Shown: positions 43,125 to 54,092, counted from the stretch's first letter. The stretch: 64,000 nt of DNA from Psychrobacter glacincola (GCA_001411745.2 LIQB01000007.1:62001-126000); one strand, 5' to 3'. Notes: a model not told the origin generated them from the sequence alone. Translations and numbers: made by a program.

Positions 43125-44321
43125 ATGAACTTTTCGAGACAAGCCTTATTGGGCATTGGGATGATTATCGGCGGTAGCGTGATGCTATACGCCATGGTGC
43201 AACAGATTGGTGATAGTAATGAACCACAACCAGCGTCAGCAATGGTAGATAAGCCAAGCCCTGAGCAAGAGTCTCCTCAGCCGCTGACGACGGATATCGA
43301 GACTGAAAAACGTATCTTGGCAGAGAAACAAAAAGAGCGCGCTGCTCGTGTGGCTGAACAAGAAAAACGTGCCCAGCAGTTCTTAACTGAACAGGAAGCC
43401 GCTGAGGCGGAAGCATTGGCAAAAGCCCGTGCAGAAAGTCAGCAGTATATGGCCAGTAGTGCGGCAGCTGCTGAAGAGAGTGATAAATCCAAATCCGATG
43501 CGGAAAAAAATGACGCTACAACGCCCATAAAAAAGACTAGCGCTGCTGAGTCAGCTGAAAGTGAGACAAATACTGGCAACCAGCAAAAATCTGCCCAAGC
43601 GCAACAAGAAGCTCAAAGGCAAGCGGCGATTAAAGAGCAGGCTGCCGCTAAGAAACTAGCAGACAGTAAAAAAGAAGCGGAAGCAAAAAGACAAGCGGAA
43701 GTTAAGAAACAAGCGGATGCTGCGGCTGAGAAAAAACAAGCGGCAGCAGAAGCGGCTAAGAATGAGCCACCAAAATCGCCTTCTGATTATCAAGTTAAAA
43801 GAGGAGATGGGCTGATTAAACTGGCGCGGCAATACAATATGCCAGTAGAAGTATTGGCACAAGCGAATAATCTGTCACCGTCGACATCGCTACAACTGGG
43901 TCAAAACATCACCATTCCATCACGTAAGCAAGTGGAGCGATTAGCACGTGAAGCGGCAGCGGCTGAGCAGGCACGTGAAGACAAGCGTCAGAAAGAAGAG
44001 GCTTTAGCCAAAAAATCAGCGGATGCTAAGCGTGAAGCACAGCAGAAACTCAGTGAAGCCCGTAAAGAAGTCAAAGAAACCGACGCCAAAGGCAGCTTTG
44101 GGGTGCAAGTAGCATTGGCAAACGATCAAGCCAAAGCGGATGAGCTGGCAAAGAAATTTAAATCCGCAGGCTACCAAGTTAAGACCAGCCCTACCAGCCG
44201 CGGGGTTCGCGTCATCGTCGGTCCTGAGCGAGGTAAAGTGGCGGCATTAGCGTTGAAAGATAAAATCAATAGCGATCCTAAGGTCAATACGACCAGTGCT
44301 TGGGTTTTATACTGGCGCTAA
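43125..44321 (+). CDS. SPOR and LysM domain protein (DedD-like)
   Basis: 398 residues. One membrane helix near 5-26 (ALLGIGMIIGGSVMLYAMV) is followed by a long Ala/Glu/Lys coiled region (about 65-215). A LysM domain spans about 224-267 (YQVKRGDGLIKLARQYNM, then LQLGQNITIPS), and a second short coil follows. The C-terminal SPOR domain spans about 325-398 (FGVQVALANDQAKADELAKK, later RVIVGPERGKVAALALKDK). It probably binds peptidoglycan at the septum. It lies after folC where dedD lies in E. coli, but the LysM domain is an addition. Confidence 0.88.
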   Translation: MNFSRQALLGIGMIIGGSVMLYAMVQQIGDSNEPQPASAMVDKPSPEQESPQPLTTDIETEKRILAEKQKERAARVAEQEKRAQQFLTEQEAAEAEALAKARAESQQYMASSAAAAEESDKSKSDAEKNDATTPIKKTSAAESAESETNTGNQQKSAQAQQEAQRQAAIKEQAAAKKLADSKKEAEAKRQAEVKKQADAAAEKKQAAAEAAKNEPPKSPSDYQVKRGDGLIKLARQYNMPVEVLAQANNLSPSTSLQLGQNITIPSRKQVERLAREAAAAEQAREDKRQKEEALAKKSADAKREAQQKLSEARKEVKETDAKGSFGVQVALANDQAKADELAKKFKSAGYQVKTSPTSRGVRVIVGPERGKVAALALKDKINSDPKVNTTSAWVLYWR

Positions 44322-44415
44322 AATAGCATTAAAATCACGATAATCGGATGACTGTTATTGCTAAATAAACAGCAGAGTCTTGGTTAGATTTTATTGTTTT
44401 ATCTGAGTTTTATTC

Positions 44416-44443
44416 AAACACGACATTTATTGTCGTGTTTTTT
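44416..44443 (+). terminator. Terminator after the SPOR/LysM gene
   Basis: AAACACGACA and TGTCGTGTTT form a perfect 10-bp stem with a TTTAT loop, then Ts. Confidence 0.9.
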
Positions 44444-44619
44444 GTTTTGGTGTTTGCTGATTGGCGTAAGCTTAGCTACGATGTGCGCCGATTGCCCCTG
44501 ATTTTTTCTGTATAACGGGTCAGCCTATAAGGGCTGCCCTGTCGCAGTTGAGTATATATGTCACTTTATGGAAGTCGTCATACATATTTGGCTGCCTTAA
44601 TCATGTATAAGGTAAAACC

Positions 44620-45150
44620 ATGTCATTTGGTGTTATATTTTTAATATTGGCCGTTGGGTTTTTAGGGCTGATTACTGTACCAAAGCTGTTGAAAAAACCC
44701 CCAGTTGTTGAGCCTGATCCAAAGCCAGTACGCGGTGATGAGTTGGCTATTTGGCCGTTTGCGCCGATGCCGATTATGACGGATACGGAAGTCATTTTCT
44801 TTAATAAGCTAAAAAGTGCGTTGCCGGAATATCATATTTTCGTTCAAGTTCAACTGTCACGTATTATCGAAGGCAATAGCAGTGAGGCGTCCGAGCGTAG
44901 TTTTTGGTTCAATCGTATCTGTCGTCAAAGCGTCGATTATGTGATTGTGGATATTGATGCGCAGACCACGCTGGTTGCTATCGAGCTTGATGATTGGACA
45001 CACACGAGTAAAGCGCGTCAAAAGGCGGATGACAAAAAAGACAAAGCCCTTGCTAGTGCCGGTATTGCTATTGTGCGCTTTCACGCTGAGCGCATGCCAA
45101 GCGCAGATATGCTCAGGTACGAGCTGATGCAAGTGATTGAAAATTATTGA
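44620..45150 (+). CDS. DUF2726 family protein
   Basis: 176 residues. One N-terminal membrane helix (VIFLILAVGFLGLITVPKLL) leads to a DUF2726 domain with ALPEYHIFVQVQLSRII, then SVDYVIVDIDAQTTLVAIEL and DDWTHTSKARQKADDKKDKA. The D-x-[LIV]-V-x-IEL and D-x-K-K pattern resembles PD-(D/E)xK nuclease-like folds that carry this domain; activity is not established. It is preceded by a terminator, so it has its own promoter. Confidence 0.85.
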   Translation: MSFGVIFLILAVGFLGLITVPKLLKKPPVVEPDPKPVRGDELAIWPFAPMPIMTDTEVIFFNKLKSALPEYHIFVQVQLSRIIEGNSSEASERSFWFNRICRQSVDYVIVDIDAQTTLVAIELDDWTHTSKARQKADDKKDKALASAGIAIVRFHAERMPSADMLRYELMQVIENY

Positions 45151-45398
45151 TAAAGTATCTTTGGCGGGCAGTCAAGATTAGTCGCAACAACGGCATTTAT
45201 TTTTTTGTGTAACATTGCTGTTATATTCGTTTACTTTATAGATAAGTTGTTTAAATAAGAGTATTATTATTTTATTTTAAAGTAAACTTAAGTTTTCTAA
45301 ATTAAGAGGCGCTTTTCTGAATTGAGGCATTATTTGCTTAATTGGATAAAGATTTTGGTGCTTCTCGTTTTTAAAATTACTCTATAAAGGACTGTGTT

Positions 45399-46856
45399 AT
45401 GAAATTTTTTAAATTGAGCGCATTAGCGTTAGCCAGCACGTTAGCGTTAGCAGGCTGTGGTGATGACAATAATAATAACTCTTCTGGTAATGGTACTAAT
45501 ACGCCTGATGTGCCAGTTAAGCCGCCTGTCGATAATAGTTTGTCTGAGATCGAGCAAGCGAAAGAGATGATTCGTACCGCCAAGCTATTTGTCAGTGACA
45601 ATAAAGCGGTTACAGATGCTTACGAAGATGTAAGTGATATCCTTACAGAAAAGCAAGATACGCGACTTGGTTATACCTTCGATATCCCAAGTGATCTAAA
45701 ATACTATATGGAAGAGAATGATATATCACAGCTCACGGCAGCTGATATCTTAGCATTAGCCAATGATGCAAAATTTGAGGTCGCATTAGGCAATATCACT
45801 TTAACGCCCGAAAATGGTTTTGTCGCAACGCTAAGTACTGACGGTAAGTTTACCTTGAATGGTACAACCAAAGTAGATGTTGAAGAATACGATTATGTGT
45901 ATAACCCACAAACAGGTTTGTACGGACCTGTTGTCGTCAATCAAGACAGTTTTAAGGTAGCATTTGATGGCTTTGAAGATGCGTTAAGCTCAAACACCAG
46001 TACAGATAACTTTAACGGCAGCTTGGGTTTCAAGAGTATTAACATTGGCACTGGCACTGATATCGTTGCCCTCAGCTCAAATACTAAAGGCGCAACAGTC
46101 AGTGGTCAATTCAGTGATAAAGTCATGGTCAATGATGAGTTTGATATCAATGATGCAAATAGAGAAGGCATCACACTAGAAAAGGCGGTCATCAAATTAA
46201 GCAGCCTGAAGTTGACGGCTAATGATAGCGTGATTGAAGCAAAAGATTTTGAATTTGCCGCACTGGATGTCAGCAGAAAGCTAGCAGATAACAGTCTGGT
46301 GGTTAGAACAATCCCTTATAAGTTTGCTATAACGGGCAAGATGACCAAGCAAAAACCGATGACTGATGTAGAGATTACACTGAACGCGACTGCCAATGAC
46401 GCTGATATAAAGAAATTTATCATAATCGATGAAGTCGGTGATATCGAAGAAGCCGCCAATAAATACGTAGGTATGGAAATAGTATTGGCGATTAAGGGCA
46501 AGGTAACGAAAGAGAGCACAACGACGATTCCACTTGATTTCCAAGCCAATCTTAAACGTACTGCTCGTAATGTTATTGAGCTACAAGGTCTGACTGCTAG
46601 CGTAGAGGGTAAGAAGCTATTTGTAACAGGTAAGTCAAGCTTAGATAATAACTATGATGTGGTTAGCACCCAGTTTACCGTTGAGCAAAATAAAGCATCG
46701 ATCAAGTTAAATGTCGATGCCAGTGGTGATTTTATCAAAGATAAAATGGGTAAGCTTGGCGATATCATGGTTAACGGTAAAGACTACGGTGATTTGATGG
46801 ATAATGATGGCAAAGTTACTGCCAAATTTACTGATGACAGTTTAATTATTCTATAA
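45399..46856 (+). CDS. Lipoprotein of unknown function
   Basis: 485 residues. A lipoprotein signal with LALAGC, Cys at about residue 20, is followed by an Asp/Asn-rich linker (GDDNNNNSSGNGTN). The rest alternates beta-strand-like segments (GFVATLSTDGKFTLNGT, VSGQFSDKVMVNDEFDI) with few Cys, suggesting a large beta-rich surface or periplasmic lipoprotein. No family recognised. AAGGA lies before the ATG, and a terminator follows at 46916-46946. Confidence 0.8.
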   Translation: MKFFKLSALALASTLALAGCGDDNNNNSSGNGTNTPDVPVKPPVDNSLSEIEQAKEMIRTAKLFVSDNKAVTDAYEDVSDILTEKQDTRLGYTFDIPSDLKYYMEENDISQLTAADILALANDAKFEVALGNITLTPENGFVATLSTDGKFTLNGTTKVDVEEYDYVYNPQTGLYGPVVVNQDSFKVAFDGFEDALSSNTSTDNFNGSLGFKSINIGTGTDIVALSSNTKGATVSGQFSDKVMVNDEFDINDANREGITLEKAVIKLSSLKLTANDSVIEAKDFEFAALDVSRKLADNSLVVRTIPYKFAITGKMTKQKPMTDVEITLNATANDADIKKFIIIDEVGDIEEAANKYVGMEIVLAIKGKVTKESTTTIPLDFQANLKRTARNVIELQGLTASVEGKKLFVTGKSSLDNNYDVVSTQFTVEQNKASIKLNVDASGDFIKDKMGKLGDIMVNGKDYGDLMDNDGKVTAKFTDDSLIIL

Positions 46857-46915
46857 TCAAATCATGTGTCACATCGACTCTCAACCGTTGTTAGTAGCGA
46901 TTGAGGTATAGCAAC

Positions 46916-46946
46916 AAAAAAAGAGACAGATTACTGTCTCTTTTTT
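46916..46946 (+). terminator. Terminator after the lipoprotein gene
   Basis: AAGAGACAG and CTGTCTCTT pair around ATTA, flanked by A-run and T-run. Confidence 0.9.
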
Positions 46947-46973
46947 ATGCTCTCTAATAAACGTGAGAAATTT

Positions 46974-48236
46974 ATGCCATATAACGTTTCAATTCTCTAT
47001 GGTTTTTTACCTAAAAGCTTAGCATCGCATTTATACAGCCGTACCAAGTTAATCACTACGCCAGCGATTGCCGCTATGATGATATCCAGCGCTGCGGTTG
47101 CTGATAGTGCAGATATACCAGCTGCTGATACGAATTTTTACTTCTACCCCCAAGCGACAGGGTTGCTAGACAGTCAGACCAAACAATCAGACGCACAGAT
47201 AGAGTGGAGTGTGATGGCAACGGCTCATAGCCCAACACAGCCTATCTCAGCATTTTTAGACGATTGGAGTGCCCCTTTGGACTCGGGTGATCATGCTTAT
47301 GCCCAAGGTCGGACGTCGCTTGAGATTCGTCCTGCGGGCAGTGCGATTAGCTACGGTCTAGGTTGGCGTTATGATTATTTAATGACGTTTAGCAAAGAGA
47401 CTGCCGAAGTTTATTGGCAGTATGAAAATAAACAGCCCTCAAGTACCAGTCAAGATTATCCGTTATTTTTGGAAGCCAAGCACAATGAAAGATTCGGTGC
47501 TAATATTGGTCTGACGCAGCAGCTCATGCCTAACTGGCAATTGACGACTCGTGCCAATCTCTGGCAAGGACTGCATGCATTAGAAGGTAAGATAGTTGGC
47601 GATTTAAGCACCAGAGTGTTGCCAAATAATGAGGTGACAGACATACGAGACAGTTTGGATAAAACCAACGCTTACATCGATTATTACTATGATGAACCGG
47701 CTTTAGGGGAGGAAAACCTAGACTGGAACCCCGCGAAACCTTCGGGATATGGTTATTCGCTCGATTTGCAGCTCACAGGTCAGTTGTCTGATAGTACGCA
47801 GTTGTCTCTGAGTGGCTACGATATCCTTGGACGTATGCACTGGAAAGACATGCCAAGCACTCGTTATGCATTGGATTATGACGTCAACGGCAGACCTCTC
47901 TATACGATTGAAGGGCAGCTTAGCACTGATGATGTCACACAGACATTGCCATGGCGAGTGGAAGGTAGCCTTCAGCATCAGCTAGACAGTCAATGGCAGC
48001 TCGGTCTACATGGTCAAGTGAATGACATTCAAGACTTATATCAATTATCCGCAGGCTACCAAACGTCCAACGATGCTTTCCCCATTACGGTGACGGGCTT
48101 GATAGAGCCGCAAACGCAAGCATTGGGTCTTGCTGTAGACAGTCGTTATGCTGGCATCAAATTGCTGACCGACAGTCTCGATTCAGAAAAAGCCAAACGC
48201 AGTGAGATTAGCTTGTATGGACGCTATGCTTGGTAG
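46974..48236 (+). CDS. Probable outer-membrane beta-barrel protein
   Basis: 420 residues from ATG 46974; an in-frame ATG at 46947 lies inside a terminator T-run, so the later start is preferred. A signal-like segment (TPAIAAMMISSAAVADSA) ends near residue 45. The mature part alternates Tyr/Trp-rich strands (AISYGLGWRYDYLMTF, FGANIGLTQQLMPNWQL, WRVEGSLQHQLDSQW) and ends in YGRYAW, the terminal aromatic of outer-membrane barrels. Family not recognised; a role in uptake or biofilm is not shown. Confidence 0.75.
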   Translation: MPYNVSILYGFLPKSLASHLYSRTKLITTPAIAAMMISSAAVADSADIPAADTNFYFYPQATGLLDSQTKQSDAQIEWSVMATAHSPTQPISAFLDDWSAPLDSGDHAYAQGRTSLEIRPAGSAISYGLGWRYDYLMTFSKETAEVYWQYENKQPSSTSQDYPLFLEAKHNERFGANIGLTQQLMPNWQLTTRANLWQGLHALEGKIVGDLSTRVLPNNEVTDIRDSLDKTNAYIDYYYDEPALGEENLDWNPAKPSGYGYSLDLQLTGQLSDSTQLSLSGYDILGRMHWKDMPSTRYALDYDVNGRPLYTIEGQLSTDDVTQTLPWRVEGSLQHQLDSQWQLGLHGQVNDIQDLYQLSAGYQTSNDAFPITVTGLIEPQTQALGLAVDSRYAGIKLLTDSLDSEKAKRSEISLYGRYAW

Positions 48237-48304
48237 CTTCATTGCATTGCATTAATAAAGCAGATGGCTAAAGCGTCGATGTGCATATAATGCGGTGGAC
48301 GTTA

Positions 48305-49282
48305 CTAAAATTTATCATGCGTTTTGTCGCGCTGTTCAGGATAAATGACGATCGGACTATGACCTTCGAAGTATAGTCCTGTCGTAGGCATAGGCATTGC
48401 GTCGTTTGACCAAGCTACCTGCGGCTGTCGTCCATCATAGCAGTCGCGCCTAGTAAACCATTCGATATAATGGGCAGCTCGTAATGCCCTTATATCAAGC
48501 GTCGCAAGATTAGTCATATCGGTGTTATCGCACCATTTATGTATAGGAAAGCTTGGCGCTAACCAAGGCGGATAAGTAAAATTACAGGTATTGATTGGCA
48601 AAAAGAAGCGTCCTTTAATTATCCCATAACGCTTATCAATTTTAACTTGTCCATGCTTTTCGGTATCTACCCATACGGTACGAAACTGCTTGGTTTGCAT
48701 ATGGGTCATTTTACGCTGTAGATTGTCCTTGGAATTAATCCCAACCCAGTTCTCAGGAGCAAACGGCGCTGATCCCATAAAAAACTTAATGGCCAATTCC
48801 CAGTGTTCGGTGAGCTTGTCTTGATGATTGTATAAAATCAAATCCAGCTCACCAGTCGTCTGCTTACCGTTATACAACTGGACGTTACTGGCTAGGGTCT
48901 CATACGGATGTAGCTTGCGCGCAAAGCCATCCTCTAGCCAAAATGACAGTAATCCTTCAAAGTGAAAACCCAAGCGATTAGGGCTAGGCCGCTTGAGTAA
49001 ATAGCGAGTCAGCACCTGATAAGCATTGGTGCTATCTAGCTCTTCCAAACGCTGCTGATACGCTGCAAACTGCATTTGCCAAAAGTGTGCGCTATGTACC
49101 GATACGGTATGTGTATTCTGATGCGGTGCAAAGTCCAGCCATTCGGTTAAGACGTTAGGGCACGCCAGCACATATGCCAAATCACGTACATAAGGCCGCT
49201 GGTACATTTCCCAAGGTGCGTTATTTGTGACATGAGTAGATAAGGGCTGGGCTATAATTTTGGACATATGATAAGTCATCAT
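48305..49282 (-). CDS. DUF1853 family protein
   Basis: 325 residues. It has the DUF1853 pattern: PYVRDLAYVLACPNVL, then a FHFEGLLSFWLEDGF motif and LYNGKQTTGELDLILYN, which resembles a PD-(D/E)xK nuclease-like core (E-L-D-L-I). WELAIKFFMG and NWVGINSKDNLQRK follow. Its function is unknown. ATG at 49282, 49279 or 49267 could start it. Convergent with the outer-membrane gene, with 69 bp between stops. Confidence 0.85.
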   Translation of the reverse strand: MMTYHMSKIIAQPLSTHVTNNAPWEMYQRPYVRDLAYVLACPNVLTEWLDFAPHQNTHTVSVHSAHFWQMQFAAYQQRLEELDSTNAYQVLTRYLLKRPSPNRLGFHFEGLLSFWLEDGFARKLHPYETLASNVQLYNGKQTTGELDLILYNHQDKLTEHWELAIKFFMGSAPFAPENWVGINSKDNLQRKMTHMQTKQFRTVWVDTEKHGQVKIDKRYGIIKGRFFLPINTCNFTYPPWLAPSFPIHKWCDNTDMTNLATLDIRALRAAHYIEWFTRRDCYDGRQPQVAWSNDAMPMPTTGLYFEGHSPIVIYPEQRDKTHDKF

Positions 49283-49892
49283 AATGGTGTAGCATTTACC
49301 CTAGCTGCTCGCTTGCCAAAAGTCTATAGATGACAAGTATCGGTTAGGGTAGTGCTTGATTGTGCTATTACTAAAGCATGATATTCATCATATAAAAATT
49401 AAGTTGAATAGCGCTTCTCAATAATGCCTTACTATTAATACTAAGATGATAATCTATGATAAATAAGCATCTGTAAAATATTTCATGCATGATAAGTCCA
49501 CTGCCTGTGCGTCTATGGGCGCAACTTTGACTATGGCACAGAAACCTACTTTGCCCTAAGAGCATATTTCACAAGATATTCAGTAAGCAATTAATCATGT
49601 TATGGTGGTTAATGACAGCTTAAACTATGACAAGGTTCGAAGGTGCACTCTATTTAATAAAAAAGAAACTTCTAATTATGAGAGTAGGGAGTATGTGAGT
49701 GAAGACAAATACTGTATTGCTGCTATCAAGTATAAAATTGAGGAAATAAATTGTGAAACTAGGCCATATTGGTAATGAGAGTAATGGAAAATCAAGTTTT
49801 GATGAAAAAAGTAATTATATGTATAATAAAATCAAGCAACAGTTTGAATTGTTTGAATAGATAAAGATGATCGTTATGAGAGGTAATATATT
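49283..49892. other. Intergenic region, possible tiny gene at 49753-49860
   Basis: About 610 bp, AT-rich. A plus-strand frame from GTG 49753 to TAG 49860 encodes 35 residues (Lys, Asn and Ser-rich) after GAGGAAAT, a fair ribosome site, but it has no recognisable relatives. A minus-strand frame at 49371-49565 lacks a ribosome site. Otherwise I see nothing. Confidence 0.35.
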
Positions 49893-50360
49893 ATGAAAGC
49901 ATGGCTAGTTACTGCTGTTCTGATGGGTGTTACATTCGCTACCAATGCCAATGCCAGTGCCAGTGCTTTTGATGCTATGGATAAGTATTTTAAAGAGTTT
50001 GAGGTCGTAGATGAAAACTACCGTTACGTAGACTTAGAAGCCGCGTCTACTTTTTTTGACTTAATGGATCATATGTTTAATAAAAAGATTAAAAATGAGC
50101 AACCTGATTTTAAATTGGGTGGTAAAAATCACTTGATGAGCTGGCATGTCGACCTATACTCAAGCTCACTCGCTTTTAAGAACATGGAGCCTAGTTTCCA
50201 AGAGTCGGGTATGACTGAGCTTTGTAATGATTTTTATGGCGCAAAATACCAAGCTGCTAATAATGTTGTGGTTAAGCTATCTAGTTATGACAATCAGGAT
50301 AATTTGGTAGAAACAGTGGTTTTGAACAAAGATGTCTGTGCAGGGGCTAGTAATCTGTAG
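49893..50360 (+). CDS. Small secreted protein, unknown
   Basis: 155 residues. A signal peptide (AWLVTAVLMGVTFATNANA) leads to a helical start (SAFDAMDKYFKEFEVVDE). Two Cys follow later (TELCNDFYGAKY, and the terminal NKDVCAGASNL), possibly paired. GAGAGG lies before the ATG. Monocistronic, with a terminator after it. No family recognised. Confidence 0.75.
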   Translation: MKAWLVTAVLMGVTFATNANASASAFDAMDKYFKEFEVVDENYRYVDLEAASTFFDLMDHMFNKKIKNEQPDFKLGGKNHLMSWHVDLYSSSLAFKNMEPSFQESGMTELCNDFYGAKYQAANNVVVKLSSYDNQDNLVETVVLNKDVCAGASNL

Positions 50361-50442
50361 ATTTGTCATCAAAGTAATTTAAATGTCATACCTACACCTA
50401 CTAAAAGTAACAACTGTAAGGCATTGCCCAAATTTTAATCAA

Positions 50443-50482
50443 AAAAAAGCCAACCATTGAAAACAATGATTGGCTTTTTTCT
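50443..50482. terminator. Bidirectional terminator before tRNA-Pro
   Basis: AAAGCCAACCATTG and CAATGATTGGCTTT pair with one mismatch around AAAA, with A- and T-runs on the outer sides. It serves the 155-aa gene and the convergent tRNA-Pro. Confidence 0.85.
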
Positions 50483-50496
50483 TTACTACTATGTTT

Positions 50497-50572
50497 GGTC
50501 GGAACGGCAGGATTTGAACCTGCGACCACTACACCCCCAGTGTAGTGCGCTACCAGACTGCGCTACGCCCCG
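50497..50572 (-). tRNA. tRNA-Pro (anticodon GGG)
   Basis: Read on the minus strand, CGGGGCG and CGTTCCG pair with two G-T pairs, discriminator A, CCA encoded. The anticodon stem CTACA/TGTAG holds loop CTGGGGG, giving anticodon GGG. The T-loop is GGTTCAAATCC. Intact. Confidence 0.93.
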
Positions 50573-50686
50573 AATGACTGACTATTTTACGCAAAATTAT
50601 GCATATTGCAAGAGCTATTTATTTTAGCCAAAATCTATGACCCCAATTTACGTATCACAGTCAGCACAACCAATCAGCAATTATCC

Positions 50687-52213
50687 TTAACCCAATAGCT
50701 CTTTGAGAATTTGGTTCACTTGCTGCGGGTTGGCACTACCACGACTGGCTTTCATGACTTGACCGACCAGACCGTTAAAGGCTTTTTCTTTACCGCCACG
50801 ATATTCTTCAACCATGGCTGCATTTTTAGCGATGACTTCTTCAACGATGGCTTTAATAGCGCCCGTATCGGTTTCTTGCTTAAGCCCTTTTTCTTCGATG
50901 ATTTTGTCAGCGGCATCATCAGCATCGCCGCCCGCGCGCTCATAGAGCGCGCTAAAGACTTTCTTCGCCAATTTGCCAGATAGCGTATCGTCTTTGATTC
51001 GGGCTAGCATACCAGCCAATTGCTTGGCGCTGATAGGGGAGTCAGTAATTTCTTTATCATCTTTATTTAGCGCACCGAGTAGGTCACCCATCACCCAGTT
51101 GCCAGCCATTTTGGCATCTGCTTGTCCAACTTCTGCGACCACAGCTTCAAAGTAATCGGCAATTTGACGACTGCCAGTCAAGATACGAGCATCGTATTCT
51201 GATAGGCCAAGAGCTGCTTCAAAACGCGCACGACGAGCAACTGGTAGCTCCGGCATTGCTGCACGAATGCTATCAACCGTATGCTGTTCGATACGCACAG
51301 GCAGCAAGTCAGGATCAGGGAAGTAACGATAATCGTTGGCGTCTTCTTTAGTACGCATCACACGAGTTTCGTCGCGCTCAGGATCATAAAGCATCGTTGC
51401 CTGCAGTACTTTGCCACCATCTTCTAAAATATCGATTTGACGCTCGATTTCGCGATTGATGGCACGCTCGATAAAGCGGAACGAATTGAGGTTTTTTAGC
51501 TCAGTACGCGTACCCAATTCAGCATCAGGCTTACGAATAGAGACGTTACAATCACAGCGGAATGAGCCTTCAGCCATCACGGCATCTGAGATACCCAGCC
51601 AAGTGACCAACTGATGAATGGCTTTGATATAGGCAAGTGCTTCGTGTGCAGAGCGCATATCAGGTTCAGAGACGATTTCAATTAAAGGCGTACCAGCACG
51701 GTTAAGGTCAACACCCGTCATACCATCGACGGCATCATGTACAGATTTACCCGCATCTTCTTCTAAATGCGCGCGGGTGATGCCCATACGTTTGGGATAT
51801 TCGTTCTTATCCCCTTCATTGACCACGACATCGATATAGCCTTCGCCAACGATAGGGTTTGCCATCTGGGTGATTTGATAGCCTTTAGGCAAATCAGGGT
51901 AAAAGTAGTTTTTACGGTCAAATGTGTTAAATAATCCCAACTCAGCGTTGACGCCGATACCGAATTTTAAGGCACGATCGACCACGCCAGCATTTAGCAC
52001 TGGCAATACGCCAGGTAAACCCAAGTCGACGATACTGGCTTGGCTATTTGGCTCATGACCGAAGTCAGTCGGCGCACTTGAGAATATTTTACTTTCCGTA
52101 TTTAGCTGGCAGTGAATCTCAATGCCGATGACCACTTCATAACCATCGACGAAAAGCTCTTTACGCACGGCATGCTCGCGCACGGCATTGTTATCAGTAG
52201 TAGCTGTACTCAT
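50687..52213 (-). CDS. gatB: Aspartyl/glutamyl-tRNA amidotransferase subunit B
   Basis: 508 residues from ATG 52213, which shares one base with the TAA of gatA (TAATG), a coupled start; a longer frame to 52309 lies inside gatA and is rejected. It has [54 protein letters not shown] and the Zn-site region [11 protein letters not shown]. The C-terminal YqeY-like domain ends [17 protein letters not shown]. With GatA and GatC it converts mis-charged Glu-tRNA-Gln or Asp-tRNA-Asn to the right product. Confidence 0.97.
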   Translation of the reverse strand: MSTATTDNNAVREHAVRKELFVDGYEVVIGIEIHCQLNTESKIFSSAPTDFGHEPNSQASIVDLGLPGVLPVLNAGVVDRALKFGIGVNAELGLFNTFDRKNYFYPDLPKGYQITQMANPIVGEGYIDVVVNEGDKNEYPKRMGITRAHLEEDAGKSVHDAVDGMTGVDLNRAGTPLIEIVSEPDMRSAHEALAYIKAIHQLVTWLGISDAVMAEGSFRCDCNVSIRKPDAELGTRTELKNLNSFRFIERAINREIERQIDILEDGGKVLQATMLYDPERDETRVMRTKEDANDYRYFPDPDLLPVRIEQHTVDSIRAAMPELPVARRARFEAALGLSEYDARILTGSRQIADYFEAVVAEVGQADAKMAGNWVMGDLLGALNKDDKEITDSPISAKQLAGMLARIKDDTLSGKLAKKVFSALYERAGGDADDAADKIIEEKGLKQETDTGAIKAIVEEVIAKNAAMVEEYRGGKEKAFNGLVGQVMKASRGSANPQQVNQILKELLG

Positions 52214-53709
52214 TATACCGTCTCCTTTGCGATGGTAGAGAGTTGTAAATGATGGTCGGTATGCTGTTGGAATAAGTGAGCAGTCGTGAGCAATTGGCTC
52301 TCTTGCCAATGCTTACCGATTAATTGTAAGCCAATAGGCAAACCTTCTGAGGTTAGACCAACTGGCTGACTGAGCGCAGGTAGACCTGCTAAGTTGACCG
52401 CGATAGTATAAACGTCACCCAAGTACATGGTCGCAGGATCAAGGTTGTCAGTAAGCTTGTAAGCAGCGGTTGGTGCTGTTGGGCTAGCAATCACATCACA
52501 GCTAGCAAAGGCTTCATCGAAGTCTTTGACGATTAAGCGGCGGATTTTTTGTGCTTTGGTATAGTAAGCATCAAAGTAGCCAGCCGAGAGCGCATAAGTG
52601 CCGGTCAAGATACGGCGCTGTACTTCAGGACCAAAGCCTTCAGAGCGTGAACGCGTGTATAGATCGAGTAGATCGGTTGGATTCTCACAGCGATAGCCAA
52701 AGCGTACACCATCGAAGCGTGATAGGTTTGATGATGCTTCGGCAGGGGCGAGCATGTAGTAAGTGGCAAGGGTAATCTCAGGGTCAGTGATATTCACCTC
52801 CACAATCGTCGCACCCAGCTCTTCATATTTTTTCAGAGCAGCACGTACGGCCGTTTCTACCTCAGCGTCTAGTCCCGCACTAAAGTATTCTTTCGCAACA
52901 CCAATGCGTAGACCAGCAAATGGCTTATCGCCAGCCGCGGCTTCAGCATCATTGATGTCTTGTACGTAGTCGGGCATATCGTATTTGATAGAAGTCGCAT
53001 CGCGTGGATCGTGACCAATCATTGGCTGTAGCAGATAGGCACAATCTTTAGCGCTGCGACCCATGCTACCAGCTTGGTCAAGGCTTGAGGCATAGGCAAT
53101 CATACCAAAGCGAGAGACGCGACCATAGGTTGGCTTGATACCGGTTAAACCACAAAATGAGGCAGGCTGGCGAATAGAGCCACCAGTATCACTGCCCGTT
53201 GCGACTGGGACAAACCCTGCAGCAACGGCGGCAGCACTACCACCTGATGAACCACCAGGGACGCGCTCTAGGTTCCAAGGGTTCTGCACAGTGCCATAGT
53301 GAGAGCTACTGTTGTCCGAGCCCATCGCAAACTCATCCATATTGAGCTTACCTAAACTAATCATGCCTGCTTTGTCAATATTAGAAACGATGGTAGCGTC
53401 ATAAGGCGAGACAAAGTTATGCAGCATCTTAGAGCCACAAGTCGTCAGTACACCTTGGGTACAAAAGATGTCTTTGTGCGCCATTGGTACGCCAAGTAAT
53501 GGACGCTGATCGCCCTGTGCGCGCATCTCGTCTGCTGCCTTTGCTTGCGCGCGTGCTGTCTCAGAAGTATGAGTGATAAAGCTGTTAATCTTATTGTCTA
53601 GCGCATCTATACGCTTGATGTAGTGTTCTGTCAGCTCAAGGCTGCTAAATTGTTTGTCTTGCAAGCCCGTAATAAGCTGCTGGGTACTTAATAAATGAAG
53701 TTCTGACAT
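52213..53709 (-). CDS. gatA: Glutamyl-tRNA amidotransferase subunit A
   Basis: 498 residues. An amidase with the Lys-cisSer-Ser triad: HKDIF near 78 (Lys), [17 protein letters not shown] near 150 (Ser), and [16 protein letters not shown] near 177 (Ser nucleophile). [20 protein letters not shown] is diagnostic. It releases ammonia from glutamine for GatB. It lies 68 bp downstream of gatC. Confidence 0.97.
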   Translation of the reverse strand: MSELHLLSTQQLITGLQDKQFSSLELTEHYIKRIDALDNKINSFITHTSETARAQAKAADEMRAQGDQRPLLGVPMAHKDIFCTQGVLTTCGSKMLHNFVSPYDATIVSNIDKAGMISLGKLNMDEFAMGSDNSSSHYGTVQNPWNLERVPGGSSGGSAAAVAAGFVPVATGSDTGGSIRQPASFCGLTGIKPTYGRVSRFGMIAYASSLDQAGSMGRSAKDCAYLLQPMIGHDPRDATSIKYDMPDYVQDINDAEAAAGDKPFAGLRIGVAKEYFSAGLDAEVETAVRAALKKYEELGATIVEVNITDPEITLATYYMLAPAEASSNLSRFDGVRFGYRCENPTDLLDLYTRSRSEGFGPEVQRRILTGTYALSAGYFDAYYTKAQKIRRLIVKDFDEAFASCDVIASPTAPTAAYKLTDNLDPATMYLGDVYTIAVNLAGLPALSQPVGLTSEGLPIGLQLIGKHWQESQLLTTAHLFQQHTDHHLQLSTIAKETV

Positions 53710-53777
53710 AAGGTGTCGTCCGTCAAAATGTGAGTAGCATAAAGTAAAATAGGGTAGCGATTAAAGCAGCACGCTGC

Positions 53778-54092
53778 TTATTCAATCACTTGTGGAACCA
53801 AATATAAGCCATCTTCAACAGCTGGGGCGACTGACTGATTGCGCGCGCGGTTGATATCGTGTTTGGCCACATCAGCCCGCAATTCTTGGCAAGCTTCATG
53901 AATGTTTGCTAAGGGTTTGATGCCTGTGGTATCCACGTTAGATAGCGTATTCATAAGTTTTAATACTTTACTAATATCGTCGGCATAGCTATCGGCTGTG
54001 CTTTCATCGACACCCAAACGTGCAAGGTTGGCAACTTCTAGGATTTCTTCACGGCTGACGTTGCTGTCAGACGTTGCTGGTTGCTGTGACAT
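53778..54092 (-). CDS. gatC: Aspartyl/glutamyl-tRNA amidotransferase subunit C
   Basis: 104 residues, the usual length. It has EEILEVANLARLGVDES, then the helical MNTLSNVDTTGIKPLANI and the ending VEDGLYLVPQVIE, as in GatC. It wraps around GatA and GatB. First gene of the gatCAB operon, divergent from mreB. Confidence 0.95.
   Translation of the reverse strand: MSQQPATSDSNVSREEILEVANLARLGVDESTADSYADDISKVLKLMNTLSNVDTTGIKPLANIHEACQELRADVAKHDINRARNQSVAPAVEDGLYLVPQVIE

Noticed and set aside
52214..52309. 32-residue N-terminal extension of GatB
   Set aside because: It lies inside gatA, and TAATG coupling at 52213 gives the usual GatB length.
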